DNA of 36,524 nucleotides from an uncultured Collinsella sp. (GCA_900541715.1 UQLI01000023.1:1-36524), one strand, 5' to 3'; positions 16,988 through 24,957 are shown, numbered from the stretch's first letter. Notes: generated by a model not told the origin, from the sequence alone. Numbers and translations: made by a program.

Positions 16988-17386
16988 TTACCAGACGTAA
17001 GCGATGATCTCGCCGCCGACGTTGTGCTTGCGAGCATCGCGGTCGGTCATGACGCCATGGCTGGTGGAAATAATGGCGGTACCAAGGCCACCGCGGACGC
17101 GGGGCATGTCGGCAACGCCGGTGTACTTACGCAGGCCCGGCTTGGAAATGCGGCGGATGCCGTTGATGACCTTAGCCTTCTTGGGACCATACTTAAGCGT
17201 GATGTGCAGAGTCTTCTGGGGAACGGTGTCCTCGACATCGTAGCCCTCGATGTAGCCCTCCTCGTGCAGAACACGAGCGATCTCGACGAGCTTCTTGCTG
17301 CTCGGCATGGAGACCGTGGCCTTGTTCACAGAGTTAGCGTTACGGATGCGCGTAAGCATATCTGCGATCGGGTCTGTAAGGTTCAT
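16988..17386 (-). CDS. rpsH: 30S ribosomal protein S8
   Basis: Central-domain 16S-binding protein and, in E. coli, the repressor of the spc operon. 132 residues; DPIADMLTRIRNAN at the start and ISTSHGVMTDRDARKHNVGGEIIAYVW at the end are characteristic. ATG 17386. If S8 regulates this operon it would have to act on the leader or the rplE region, since rplX is absent upstream. Confidence 0.98.
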   Translation of the reverse strand: MNLTDPIADMLTRIRNANSVNKATVSMPSSKKLVEIARVLHEEGYIEGYDVEDTVPQKTLHITLKYGPKKAKVINGIRRISKPGLRKYTGVADMPRVRGGLGTAIISTSHGVMTDRDARKHNVGGEIIAYVW

Positions 17387-17428
17387 ACAGATTCTCCTTC
17401 GTTCTTGATGAACACGTGCTCTTGGTTC

Positions 17429-17449
17429 TTCGCCGCCCTTAACGGCAAA
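17429..17449. other. Intercistronic hairpin between rpsN and rpsH
   Basis: TTCGCCG pairs with CGGCAAA (one wobble) in the 119-base gap. On the plus strand TTTTT follows shortly after, but no plus-strand gene ends here. A second dyad, CTGGTA/TACCAG (17495-17512), overlaps the rpsN stop codon. Confidence 0.3.
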
Positions 17450-17505
17450 GCCTTTTTAGCGCGTTTTCCCTGTTCCAAACTGATGCTTGAAACGCTGGTA
17501 GTGAC

Positions 17506-17691
17506 TTACCAGCTGGCCTTCTTAACGCCGGGAAGCTCGCCCTTGAGTGCAAGCTCGCGGAAGCAGACACGGCACAGGCCGAACTTGCGGTACACAGAGT
17601 GCGGACGGCCGCAGCGCTGGCAGCGCGTGTACTCACGAGTAGAGAACTTCTGCTTGCGATTGCACTTGACGATCATCGATGTCTTAGCCAC
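17506..17691 (-). CDS. rpsN: 30S ribosomal protein S14, type Z (zinc), GTG start
   Basis: 61-residue short S14 with the zinc site CQRC ... CRVC (CxxC-x12-CxxC), the type Z form common in Gram-positives and actinobacteria. The start codon is GTG (17691), preceded by GAGGATAT. Between rplE and rpsH as in the standard spc order. Confidence 0.97.
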   Translation of the reverse strand: MAKTSMIVKCNRKQKFSTREYTRCQRCGRPHSVYRKFGLCRVCFRELALKGELPGVKKASW

Positions 17692-17725
17692 TTATATCCT
17701 CCTCACATAGAGTATTGTTCGCCCC

Positions 17726-17755
17726 AAGCGCCGCCCCCTTGTGGGAACGGCGCTT
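17726..17755 (-). other. Intercistronic hairpin between rplE and rpsN
   Basis: AAGCGCCG (17726-17733) and CGGCGCTT (17748-17755) form a perfect 8-bp stem extendable by CCC/GGG in the loop. It occupies the 79-base gap after rplE. No T-run, so likely a processing or regulatory hairpin. Confidence 0.45.
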
Positions 17756-17770
17756 ATAGGGCAGGTGAAC

Positions 17771-18328
17771 CTATTTCTTGAACGGGAAACCGAAGGCGTC
17801 CAGAAGGGCCTTGGCCTCCTCATCGGTGTTGGCGGTGGTCACGAAAGTGATGTCCATACCACGCTGGTGATCGACGGAGTCGAAGTCGATCTCGGGGAAG
17901 ATGAGCTGCTCGGTGACGCCCATGGAGAAGTTACCACGGCCGTCGAAGCTCTTGGCGGAGATGCCGCGGAAGTCGCGGATACGGGGGATCGCGACGGAGG
18001 TCAGACGATCGAAGAACTCCCACATACGGTCGCCACGCAGGGTAACCTTGCAGCCGATCGGCATACCGGCGCGCAGGCGGAAGGTAGCGATGGACTTGCG
18101 GGCACGGGTGATCATCGGCTGCTGACCGGTGATGGCGCGCAGGTCGCGCACGGCACCGTCGATGGCCTTGGAATCGGTAGCGGCCTCGCCGACACCCATG
18201 TTCACGACGATCTTCTCAAACTTGGGGATCATCATGACGTTCTCGTACTGGAACTTGTCCTGAAGCTGCTGCTTGACCTCGTTGTTGTACTTGGTCTTCA
18301 GACGCGGCACATACTTCTCTTCTGCCAT
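17771..18328 (-). CDS. rplE: 50S ribosomal protein L5
   Basis: 5S rRNA-binding protein of the central protuberance, contacting P-site tRNA. 185 residues; LKTKYNNEVKQQLQDKFQYENVMMIPKFEKIVVNMGVGEA, GQQPMITRARKSIATFRLRAGMPIGCKVTLRG, RIRDFRGISAKSFDGRGNFSMG are standard. ATG 18328 has AAGGAGTG upstream. It is the first gene of the operon here: the usual upstream neighbours rplX and rplN are missing and a 306-base non-coding region with a candidate promoter precedes it. Confidence 0.98.
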   Translation of the reverse strand: MAEEKYVPRLKTKYNNEVKQQLQDKFQYENVMMIPKFEKIVVNMGVGEAATDSKAIDGAVRDLRAITGQQPMITRARKSIATFRLRAGMPIGCKVTLRGDRMWEFFDRLTSVAIPRIRDFRGISAKSFDGRGNFSMGVTEQLIFPEIDFDSVDHQRGMDITFVTTANTDEEAKALLDAFGFPFKK

Positions 18329-18556
18329 TGTTCACTCCTTCTTGGGGTTTTAAGCACGGGGCGTGGCCACGATGGGTTGTCCTCGTGCCTCCTGGCTGCA
18401 TCCGCGCCGCTCATGGCATTTTGCGGTTTGGACTCGACGCAGCAGGAGCCGACAAAACAATCGGTACTATACGCGCATCGGGAGCGTATTTCCAGAAAAA
18501 CCTCGTCTGCCTGCACAACTCCACAACTCCCCCGCACAAATGGGTCCCAAAAAGCT
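18329..18556 (-). promoter_or_regulatory. Leader and candidate promoter of the ribosomal operon
   Basis: On the minus strand TATAGT (18466-18471) is separated by 17 bases from TGGAAA (18489-18494), a plausible -10/-35 pair giving a transcript start near 18460 and a leader of about 130 bases. The leader can form local hairpins (for example CACGA/TCGTG around 18375-18394 and the palindrome CGTGGCCACG at 18369-18378), which could be a site for ribosomal-protein feedback; no known leader class is recognised. No gene is seen between 18329 and 18634. Confidence 0.45.
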
Positions 18557-18621
18557 GTTGCGGTGAAATAGGGACTGTTTGGCGGCCTAACAGGCTTAAA
18601 CAGTCCCTATTTCACCGCAAC
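18557..18621. repeat. Long perfect hairpin, copy 1 of a two-copy family
   Basis: Perfect 24-bp inverted repeat (18557-18580 with 18598-18621) with a 17-base loop that itself folds GCCT-AAC-AGGC. The ends begin GTTGCGGTGAAATAG. A relative occurs at 22786-22852 with the same ends and a shared TTTGGCGGC loop segment. It starts 14 bases beyond the stop codon of the permease gene. No T-run follows, so it is not a standard intrinsic terminator. Confidence 0.85.
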
Positions 18622-18634
18622 TTATATATGGGCG

Positions 18635-19948
18635 TTATTTTTGGCGAGGCAGGACCAGGTTGAGGACGACGGCGACAAGTGCGGCGACGGCAATGGAGGA
18701 TCCGCCAAAGACGGTGCCGACCCATGCGGGAAATCCAGCGCCAGCAAGTGCGCCGGCCGTGCGCTCAATGCCCGTGCCAAAGGCGATAGACAGACCCATG
18801 AGCGTGGTATCGCGCTGAGACAGGCCGTGGCGGGCAAACATGACCACGCCGTTCATGCCGATGGTTGCGAACACGCCGATCGTGGCGCCGCCGATTACCG
18901 GCTGCGGAATAGACGTGAGTACCGCCGCGCACTTGGGCAGCAGTCCCGCGATGAGCAAGATGGCGGCGGCGAGCGTAAAGACCATACGGTTGACGACCTT
19001 GTTCTCGGCGATAATGCCTACATTCTGCCCAAAGGTTGCCGTGGGGACGCCGCCCAAAAAGCCCGAGAGCATGCCGACCAGACCGTTGGCGATCAGACCA
19101 CCCGAGATCTGGCCATCGGTCGCAGGGGTATCGAGCGCAGCAGACGAGACAGCGGCAAACTCGCCCATGACCTGCACGGCGTTGACAATGGCGACGACGC
19201 CCACGACGGCGCACGCGGCCGGATCGAACACCAGGCGATGGGCGCCTAGGGCCGGCGGGGCGAACCAGCTGGCGGTCGCGATGGCCGAGAAATCGACCAT
19301 GCCCAGTACCGCAGCCAAAACAAAGCCCGCGCAGATACCGGCCAGGATGCTGCCCAGCCTAAGGGCGCCCTTGCCATAGTTGCCCGCCATAAAGGTGACG
19401 ACAAACGTCACGAGCGCGACGGCCCAGTTGGTGACGCTGCTAAAATCGGCAGCGCCCTCCCCGCCCGCCATGGAGGCAACTGCCACTGGGCATAGCGACA
19501 GGCCAATGACAAAGATGACGGTGCCGAGCACCGGGGCCGGGAACAGAAAACTCACGCGCCTAAACAGCAAGCCGAAAAGCACGACGAGCGCGCCGCCGAT
19601 TACTTGGGCGCCTAGCACGGCCTCAAAGCCAAGCTCGAGACCGACCGCCTTTAGCGCCGGCACGAAAGTAAAGCTCGCGCCCATCACGATGGGCAGGCCC
19701 GAACCGACGACACCTTTTATGGGGAACTGTTGAAGGAAAATGTCGAGCGCCGAGAGAACCAGCGATGCCTGGATGACGGCGGCCTCCTCTTGAGGAGTAA
19801 AGCCGCAGACCGACGCAATGATGATGGCGGGCGTGACGATGCCCGCGAACGCCGCCAGCACATGTTGCAATGCATGGGGCAATACCTGCACAAACGATAC
19901 TTTTCCCGTACGCTCGAACAGGGCATCCCCTGCTGTCGACTCTGCCAT
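18635..19948 (-). CDS. NCS2-family nucleobase (xanthine/uracil/urate) permease
   Basis: Predicted proton- or sodium-coupled importer of a nucleobase across the cytoplasmic membrane. 437 residues with about 14 hydrophobic segments. Family features: HALQHVLAAFAGIVTPAII in TM1, the substrate-site region around GEFAAVSSAALD, and the NAT signature-like GQNVGIIAENKVVNR, where the usual Thr is Asn. Xanthine or urate is the likeliest substrate given the neighbours, but uracil cannot be excluded. ATG 19948 follows GGGAGG; the frame is open to 20011 without a ribosome site. It follows xdhC with a 127-base gap carrying its own candidate promoter. Confidence 0.9.
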   Translation of the reverse strand: MAESTAGDALFERTGKVSFVQVLPHALQHVLAAFAGIVTPAIIIASVCGFTPQEEAAVIQASLVLSALDIFLQQFPIKGVVGSGLPIVMGASFTFVPALKAVGLELGFEAVLGAQVIGGALVVLFGLLFRRVSFLFPAPVLGTVIFVIGLSLCPVAVASMAGGEGAADFSSVTNWAVALVTFVVTFMAGNYGKGALRLGSILAGICAGFVLAAVLGMVDFSAIATASWFAPPALGAHRLVFDPAACAVVGVVAIVNAVQVMGEFAAVSSAALDTPATDGQISGGLIANGLVGMLSGFLGGVPTATFGQNVGIIAENKVVNRMVFTLAAAILLIAGLLPKCAAVLTSIPQPVIGGATIGVFATIGMNGVVMFARHGLSQRDTTLMGLSIAFGTGIERTAGALAGAGFPAWVGTVFGGSSIAVAALVAVVLNLVLPRQK

Positions 19949-19982
19949 TAGCGCCTCCCATACTCTAGGCAGCGGCCCTATG

Positions 19983-20028
19983 CCGCCCAACGGGCGGACA
20001 TTATAGGGCATATGGCACAGGTAGCATT
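19983..20028 (-). promoter_or_regulatory. Candidate permease promoter with downstream palindrome
   Basis: A perfect TATAAT -10 hexamer lies at 20000-20005 on the minus strand (the -35, AATGCT, is weak). Directly downstream is the dyad CCGCCC-AAC-GGGCGG (19983-19997), at the expected transcript start, so it could be an operator or a 5'-end hairpin. This suggests independently regulated transcription of the permease, possibly activator-dependent. Confidence 0.5.
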
Positions 20029-20075
20029 TTGACCCGCATGCGGCAGAGGGCCGGGGCAGCTCATTTGGGATGCGA

Positions 20076-21119
20076 CTAGCGCTTGCGGGGGACGAGTTTG
20101 GTGCGGCGCAGGTGGATCATCTCGGCGGCGATGGAGATGGCGATCTCCTCGGGGTCCTCGGCCTGAATGGCAACGCCGATCGGCAGGTGCAGCTCGTCGA
20201 TCTGCTCCTGCGTAAAGCCCTCCTGCTCCAGGCGGGCGCGCACAAAGGCCGTCTTGCGGCGCGATCCCAGGCAGCCCAGGTAGGCAGGCTTGGCGCGCAT
20301 GGCCTGAATCACCACGTCTATATCGGACTTGTGACCCGCCGTGGCGACGACCACCAGGTCGCGCGGGCCGATGGGGCACTGCTTGCTCAGGTTCTTGTAA
20401 TCGACCAGGCGACGATCGTAGACACCGGGCACCCATTCGGGGGTCAGCGTGCCGGGGCGGTCGTCGCAAGCCACGACGGCAAAGCCCGCCGCCGTGAGCA
20501 CCCGCGCCGTCGCAGCGCCCACGTGGCCACAGCCAAAGATGTAGGTCAGGCCCTCGGGGCAGAGCGTCTCGATGTGAGCCACGGGAATCTCGGAGGCGGC
20601 GTTGGTGTAGGTGACCTTACTCCCCTCCTCCACCAGCGAAAGCCCGGGGCAGCCCGCAATGGTGTGGCGCGATTCCTTGCCATGGCACTCGGCCACATCG
20701 CCCTCGAGCGCGCTCGCGATAAACGGCTCAAAGTCGATGACGAAGTCGCCGATGCGCCGATAGGCCAAGACGTCGGCTATTTCCTGGAACAACGACGCCT
20801 GAGTCGCATCCAGATGCAGGTAGCACAGGCAGATGGCTCCGCCGCAGATCATGCCGGTATCGGAGTTCTCGCCGCCCATGGTGTAGCGGACCAGACGCGA
20901 CTGTCCCGCGCTCAGGAGCTCGCGCGCCTCATCCAGCGCAAAGAGCTCAATCTTGCCGCCGCCGATGGTGCCCGCCTGGCTGCCATCGGCAAAGACAGTC
21001 ATCCAGGCGCCCACACCGCGCGGCGATGACCCCGCCGTACCGACCACGACCACGAGCTCGCACGTCTCGCCAGCACGCAGGGCGGCAAGCGCCGCATTCA
21101 CAACATCGAGCTTTTCCAT
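20076..21119 (-). CDS. xdhC: XdhC/CoxI-family molybdenum-hydroxylase maturation protein
   Basis: XdhC-type chaperone that in relatives binds molybdenum cofactor, supports its sulfuration and inserts it into xanthine dehydrogenase. 347 residues: an N-terminal XdhC_CoxI domain (GSSPRGVGAWMTVFADGSQAGTIGGGKIE, then MICGGAICLCYLH) and a C-terminal Rossmann domain (IFGCGHVGAATARVLTAAGF, CDDRPGTLTPEWVPG, LGCLGSRRKT). ATG 21119 has AAGGCGG upstream. It lies nine bases after yqeB, so they are probably cotranscribed. No hydroxylase structural gene lies in the window, so its client must be encoded elsewhere. Confidence 0.93.
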   Translation of the reverse strand: MEKLDVVNAALAALRAGETCELVVVVGTAGSSPRGVGAWMTVFADGSQAGTIGGGKIELFALDEARELLSAGQSRLVRYTMGGENSDTGMICGGAICLCYLHLDATQASLFQEIADVLAYRRIGDFVIDFEPFIASALEGDVAECHGKESRHTIAGCPGLSLVEEGSKVTYTNAASEIPVAHIETLCPEGLTYIFGCGHVGAATARVLTAAGFAVVACDDRPGTLTPEWVPGVYDRRLVDYKNLSKQCPIGPRDLVVVATAGHKSDIDVVIQAMRAKPAYLGCLGSRRKTAFVRARLEQEGFTQEQIDELHLPIGVAIQAEDPEEIAISIAAEMIHLRRTKLVPRKR

Positions 21120-21128
21120 TGCCGCCTT

Positions 21129-21923
21129 CTATCCTCTAAAGACATCGGTGAGCATGGCGAGTGCCTCGAGCACGCCGCCGCCGACCGACGTCGCCTTGTC
21201 CGAAATGTAGTTGATATAGCTGGCATCGCCGCGCGGATCGACATCGGCGCATTTAAAGCCCTCAGTCACCTGCACGCCGTTCGCCAAAAGTCCGCGCAGA
21301 CAGCCATCGATCTGCGTGCGCATGGGCGTATCGCCCGCGAAGCCAATCACGTTTCCGGCACTCACGATGTCGCCGATTGCGCGGTCGGACCGAAACACGC
21401 CGGCGGCGGGGCTGTGAATAACGCGCTCTTTGCCATAGCCGGCGATAATGCCTGGCACGCCCGTGTTGGGCTGGGGCGAACCCTGGGTGATGACGCGGCC
21501 CAGAAAATGCCCGCGCATGGTCTCGACCACGGCGTCGCAATCGACCGGCGCGGTAAAGCCCGGCCCCACGGCGATGACGACAGGAGCCATATCGCGCGTG
21601 GTGCCCAAGTTGCGCTTAGCCAGAATCGCGTCGACCACGGCAGCGGGTTTCAGCTCGCCGAGCATCTTGGCCTGGGGGTCCACCACAACGGCGACGTCTC
21701 CCGCTTGGGTAATCTCGAGCGCCTCTGCCGGCGTCTGCGCCAAGCGGGCGCGAATGCCCTCGACCTGGACCTCGCCCAGGCGAATGGCCTCGCAAAAACT
21801 GATTGTGCGGCGGATGCACGTGGGAACCGCGATATCGGCCATAACGACCGACACGCCAGCGCGCACCAAGCGAGCGGCGACGCCCGTGGCGATATCGCCG
21901 GCACCGCGAATATAAACGAGCAT
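21129..21923 (-). CDS. yqeB: Selenium-dependent molybdenum hydroxylase accessory protein YqeB
   Basis: Member of the YqeB/EF2563 family, which co-occurs with selenium-dependent molybdenum hydroxylases and is presumed to help make or load their labile selenium cofactor; the reaction is not known to me. 264 residues: an N-terminal nucleotide-binding-like start (IRGAGDIATGVAARLVRAG), IAVPTCIRRTISFCEA, then a central AVGPGFTAPVDCDAVVETMRGH and a GRVITQGSPQPNTGVPG motif, and a C-terminal GDPRGD-like DVDPRGDASYI. ATG 21923 follows GGGAGGTG at slightly long spacing. First of the yqeB-xdhC pair and divergent from yqeC. Confidence 0.92.
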   Translation of the reverse strand: MLVYIRGAGDIATGVAARLVRAGVSVVMADIAVPTCIRRTISFCEAIRLGEVQVEGIRARLAQTPAEALEITQAGDVAVVVDPQAKMLGELKPAAVVDAILAKRNLGTTRDMAPVVIAVGPGFTAPVDCDAVVETMRGHFLGRVITQGSPQPNTGVPGIIAGYGKERVIHSPAAGVFRSDRAIGDIVSAGNVIGFAGDTPMRTQIDGCLRGLLANGVQVTEGFKCADVDPRGDASYINYISDKATSVGGGVLEALAMLTDVFRG

Positions 21924-22025
21924 TCCCGGGGCACCTCCCTGTGCTACGGTTTGAGCAGAGCAAAAGCGGTTCGACCGCTACTCTGATGATTATTTATTAT
22001 CACAGTATTATACGGCGGTGAACAG
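21924..22025. promoter_or_regulatory. Divergent yqeB/yqeC promoter region with palindrome
   Basis: The 102-base gap between the divergent accessory genes holds the perfect dyad AGCGGT-TCG-ACCGCT (21965-21979) followed by AT-rich sequence with TATTAT at 21995-22000 and 22006-22011. The dyad is placed to serve as a shared operator; no -35 element is convincing for either direction. Confidence 0.4.
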
Positions 22026-22760
22026 ATGGAAACGACGAGCGGAAACCTTGCCTCCACGCTCAAGATCGAGCCGGGCATTACCGCAATTATCGGCAGTGGC
22101 GGCAAGTCGACCCTACTAAAGACGCTCGGCCTTGAGCTTATGCGCGCCGGCGGCCGCGTGCTCCTCTGTACCACCACGCACATGTTTCCCGTCGCCGGCG
22201 TGCCATGGGACGGGTCGAGCCGTCGCCTGGGCGCCGCGCCTTGGAAGCCGGGAGCTCTGCATGTTCTTGGCTGCACTTGCGAGGCATGCGCTGGCATGAG
22301 CCGCGGAAGTATCTGCCAGGCGGGTGTTTTGGACCCGGAGACAGGCAAGCTCTCCGCCCCCGCCGAGCCGCTCAACGAGCTGGCGCAGCGCTTTGACTAC
22401 GTGTTGGCCGAGGCAGATGGCAGCAAGCGACTCCCGCTCAAAGCGCATGCCGCCTGGGAGCCGGTAATTCCCGCCGCCACGGCAAACGTTGTCTGGATCG
22501 TCGGCGCCTTGGGGCTCGGCAAGCCCATCAACGAAGCCGTCCACCGCCCCGAGCTCTTTTGCGAGCGTTGCGGCTGCGAGCTCACCGACATCGCCACGCC
22601 CGAGCGCGTCGCCCAGGTGCTCAATGCCGAGCTGCGGATGCTGAACCTCAGCAATGCCCGCATCATGCTCAACCAAGTCGACACGCTCAGCGACCCGGCT
22701 ATGGCCGATCGCTTCGAGACAGCCCTCGGCCGCTCCGTCGTCGCCACCAGCCTCAAATAG
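22026..22760 (+). CDS. yqeC: Selenium cofactor accessory protein YqeC
   Basis: YqeC family, P-loop protein found with YqeB and selenium-dependent hydroxylases; presumed to act in cofactor biosynthesis. 244 residues: Walker A GSGGKSTLLK (about 23-32), TTTHMFP (about 50-56), the family motif EADGSKRLPLKAHAAWEPVIP (about 134-154) and VGALGLGKPINEAVHRPE. Several cysteines (CTCEACAGM, CERCGCEL) might bind metal or selenium, an inference. ATG 22026. It is the only plus-strand gene inside the cluster and converges on hyuA; copy 2 of the long hairpin follows its stop by 25 bases. Confidence 0.9.
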   Translation: METTSGNLASTLKIEPGITAIIGSGGKSTLLKTLGLELMRAGGRVLLCTTTHMFPVAGVPWDGSSRRLGAAPWKPGALHVLGCTCEACAGMSRGSICQAGVLDPETGKLSAPAEPLNELAQRFDYVLAEADGSKRLPLKAHAAWEPVIPAATANVVWIVGALGLGKPINEAVHRPELFCERCGCELTDIATPERVAQVLNAELRMLNLSNARIMLNQVDTLSDPAMADRFETALGRSVVATSLK

Positions 22761-22785
22761 CCGGCGCTGCCCCAGCAGACCTATA

Positions 22786-22852
22786 AGTTGCGGTGGAATA
22801 GTTCCTGAAACGGCCTATTTGGCGGCTAAACAGGAACTATTCCACCGCAACT
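22786..22852. repeat. Long perfect hairpin, copy 2 of a two-copy family
   Basis: Perfect 22-bp inverted repeat (22786-22807 with 22831-22852) and a 23-base loop containing TTTGGCGGCTAAA. It shares GTTGCGG at the ends and the GGCGGC loop with the element at 18557-18621, but the middle of the stem differs (AATAGTTCCTG against AATAGGGACTG) with the matching change on the other arm. It fills the gap between the convergent yqeC and hyuA genes. Confidence 0.85.
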
Positions 22853-22879
22853 GCGGAGGGGAATCCGGTGATCTTCCTG

Positions 22880-24247
22880 CTAGCGGGGGACGTAGCGGCC
22901 GGGTTGGGCTCCGGTGGGCTCGCCGTCGCGCGCGGCCAGCACGCCATTCACAAACACGGCCTTGGCGCGGCCATGTGCCTCAAAGCCCTCGAGCGGCGTG
23001 TAGTCCACGGCCTGATGCTGTGTCGCGGCGCTGATCGTCCAACGCGCGCAAGGATCCCACACGCACACGTCGGCATCGGCACCCTCGGCAAGACAGCCCT
23101 TGCGCGGGTACATGCCAAACACGCGCGCCGGGTTCTCGCTCATCAAGCGGCAGAGGTCCTCGGGTCCCAGCTGTCCCTCAAAGCTCGTGGCAATCGCGAC
23201 GGGACGATGCTCCACGCCGGGCCCGCCGTTGGGAATCGCGCGGAAATCGTCGCGCCCGCGGTCCTTTTGCCCGTGCAGGTTAAAGCTGCAATGATCGGTC
23301 GCAATCGTATCGATCTCGCCGGCCACAAGCGCCTCGCGCAGCGCGGCACGGTCGCCGGCATGGCGCAGCGGCGGGCTCATCACGTACTTGGCGCCCGCAA
23401 AGCCGTCCTCGCCCTGCTCCAGATAGCAGGTGTCGTCGAGCATCAGATACTGAGGGCAGGTCTCGACATAGATATTCTTCTGCCCGCGCGCCTTGGCCGC
23501 ACGAATGGCCTCGAGCCCCAACTTGGTCGAAAGGTGCACCACGTTGACTGGGGCGTCGCCGGCCAGGTGCGCCAGATACAGCAGGCGGCTCACGGCTTCG
23601 GCCTCACACACGTCCGGGCGGCTGAGCGCATGCCCCTCGGGCCCATGAATCCCCTGCTCGTACACGCGCTTCTGCAGCTCATTCACCAGCGTACCGTTCT
23701 CGCAATGCACGCACAGTATGCCGCCAATACGCTTGAGCTCCTCGAGCACCTCGAGCGTCTCGGCATCGTCCAGGCGCAAATGATCGTAGGCAAAGTAGGT
23801 CTTAAACGACGATACGCCCGCCTCGCGCATAGCCGAAAGATCGGCGCGGTTGCGTTCATTCCACTCGGCGAGTGCCATATGAAAGGCGTAGTTGGCCGTG
23901 CAGGTTCCGTCGGCACGGCGATGCCACTCGGCCAAGGCATCGGGCATGGTCACGCCGCGGTCGGCCGTCGCGTAGTCCACGATGGTCGTCGTACCGCCGC
24001 AGGCAGCCGCACGCGTGCCGGTTTCAAAGCTATCGGCTGTCCAATCCATGCCGGTCCAGCACTGCATGTGCGTGTGGCCGTCGATAAAGCCGGGAAACAC
24101 CCAGCAGCCCGCGGCGTCCTCGACGGTATCGTCGGCGCCCGGCTCAATCGCCGCGGCAATCCGCACGATCTTATCGCCCTCCATGGCAAGATCGGCGCGG
24201 CGAAGCCCCTGGGGCGTCACGAGCGCGCCGTTTTTGATGATGATCAT
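22880..24247 (-). CDS. hyuA: Dihydropyrimidinase/D-hydantoinase-type amidohydrolase (HyuA-like)
   Basis: Cyclic amide hydrolase of the dihydropyrimidinase/hydantoinase branch of the amidohydrolase superfamily; in this cluster it probably opens a ureide ring derived from a purine. 455 residues with the binuclear metal site visible: HTH at 58-60, the lysine expected to be carbamylated, Lys149 (SSFKTYFAY), His181 (HCENG), His238 (HLSTK) and Asp318 (ATDHCSF). ATG 24247 has AAGGAG five bases upstream. It follows mocA by eight bases and is probably cotranscribed with it. The exact substrate cannot be read from sequence. Confidence 0.9.
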   Translation of the reverse strand: MIIIKNGALVTPQGLRRADLAMEGDKIVRIAAAIEPGADDTVEDAAGCWVFPGFIDGHTHMQCWTGMDWTADSFETGTRAAACGGTTTIVDYATADRGVTMPDALAEWHRRADGTCTANYAFHMALAEWNERNRADLSAMREAGVSSFKTYFAYDHLRLDDAETLEVLEELKRIGGILCVHCENGTLVNELQKRVYEQGIHGPEGHALSRPDVCEAEAVSRLLYLAHLAGDAPVNVVHLSTKLGLEAIRAAKARGQKNIYVETCPQYLMLDDTCYLEQGEDGFAGAKYVMSPPLRHAGDRAALREALVAGEIDTIATDHCSFNLHGQKDRGRDDFRAIPNGGPGVEHRPVAIATSFEGQLGPEDLCRLMSENPARVFGMYPRKGCLAEGADADVCVWDPCARWTISAATQHQAVDYTPLEGFEAHGRAKAVFVNGVLAARDGEPTGAQPGRYVPR

Positions 24248-24255
24248 GTTGCTCC

Positions 24256-24870
24256 TTATCGATTCATACAGTTGGCCACGCGATCAAAATACGAGCAGGC
24301 GGCAATATGCTCCGCTATGCGTCGCTGTCCCTTGGCGGTATCGACATCCCACAGCTCGTAGGCACGCGCTTCGACCAGCGTGACGTCGACGCGACCTTTG
24401 AGAATCGAACCGCCGCCGTCCTTGCCCTCAAGACACATAAGTGCATCGAACAGTTCCGCCGGAAAGAGCACCGGACTCGAAGGCTCACCGCTGCACGCCA
24501 AGCGCACCGGATGTTTGCGGCCACGCTCGTCAAACGCGTGAACCATGGCATCAAAAGAATCCGCGCTCACAAGCGGCTGGTCGCCCGGCAAAAAGAGGCA
24601 ACCTTTCCAGTTGCGTTCGACTCCCCACGAAAGGCCCGCACGGACGCTTTCGCTGCGCAGCTCGCCATCGTGCAGCACGCACGGGCAATGCTTGTCCTCG
24701 CAAATCTGGGCGACCTCGGGCCAACGCGTCGAGACCACAACGTCAAAGCCCCGGGGAACCGAATCGATGGTCCGGGCAATCAGCGGCTCGCCATAGATAT
24801 CGGCAAGCATCTTGTTAGAGCCAAACCGCTTGCCCTCGCCCGAGGCCATAATGACGCATCCAAGTTTCAT
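24256..24870 (-). CDS. mocA: MocA-like molybdenum cofactor nucleotidyltransferase
   Basis: NTP-transferase of the MobA/MocA type, expected to attach CMP to molybdopterin to give the dinucleotide cofactor of xanthine-dehydrogenase-like enzymes. 204 residues; N-terminal nucleotide-binding motif ASGEGKRFGSNKML (about 9-22), LFLPGDQPLV for the metal-binding region, and SSPVLFPAELFDALMCLEGKDGG. ATG 24870 follows GGGAGGT at spacing seven; an upstream extension to 24924 lacks support. It begins after the ygeW terminator, so has its own promoter in the GC-rich gap 24871-24957, where none is obvious. Confidence 0.88.
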   Translation of the reverse strand: MKLGCVIMASGEGKRFGSNKMLADIYGEPLIARTIDSVPRGFDVVVSTRWPEVAQICEDKHCPCVLHDGELRSESVRAGLSWGVERNWKGCLFLPGDQPLVSADSFDAMVHAFDERGRKHPVRLACSGEPSSPVLFPAELFDALMCLEGKDGGGSILKGRVDVTLVEARAYELWDVDTAKGQRRIAEHIAACSYFDRVANCMNR

Positions 24871-24957
24871 GATGATACCTCCCCTGAAACCATCGTACCC
24901 ATAACTCGCGCCGCGGGCATCCACATCGAAAGCACTTATCCCGCACGCCCGCGATGC

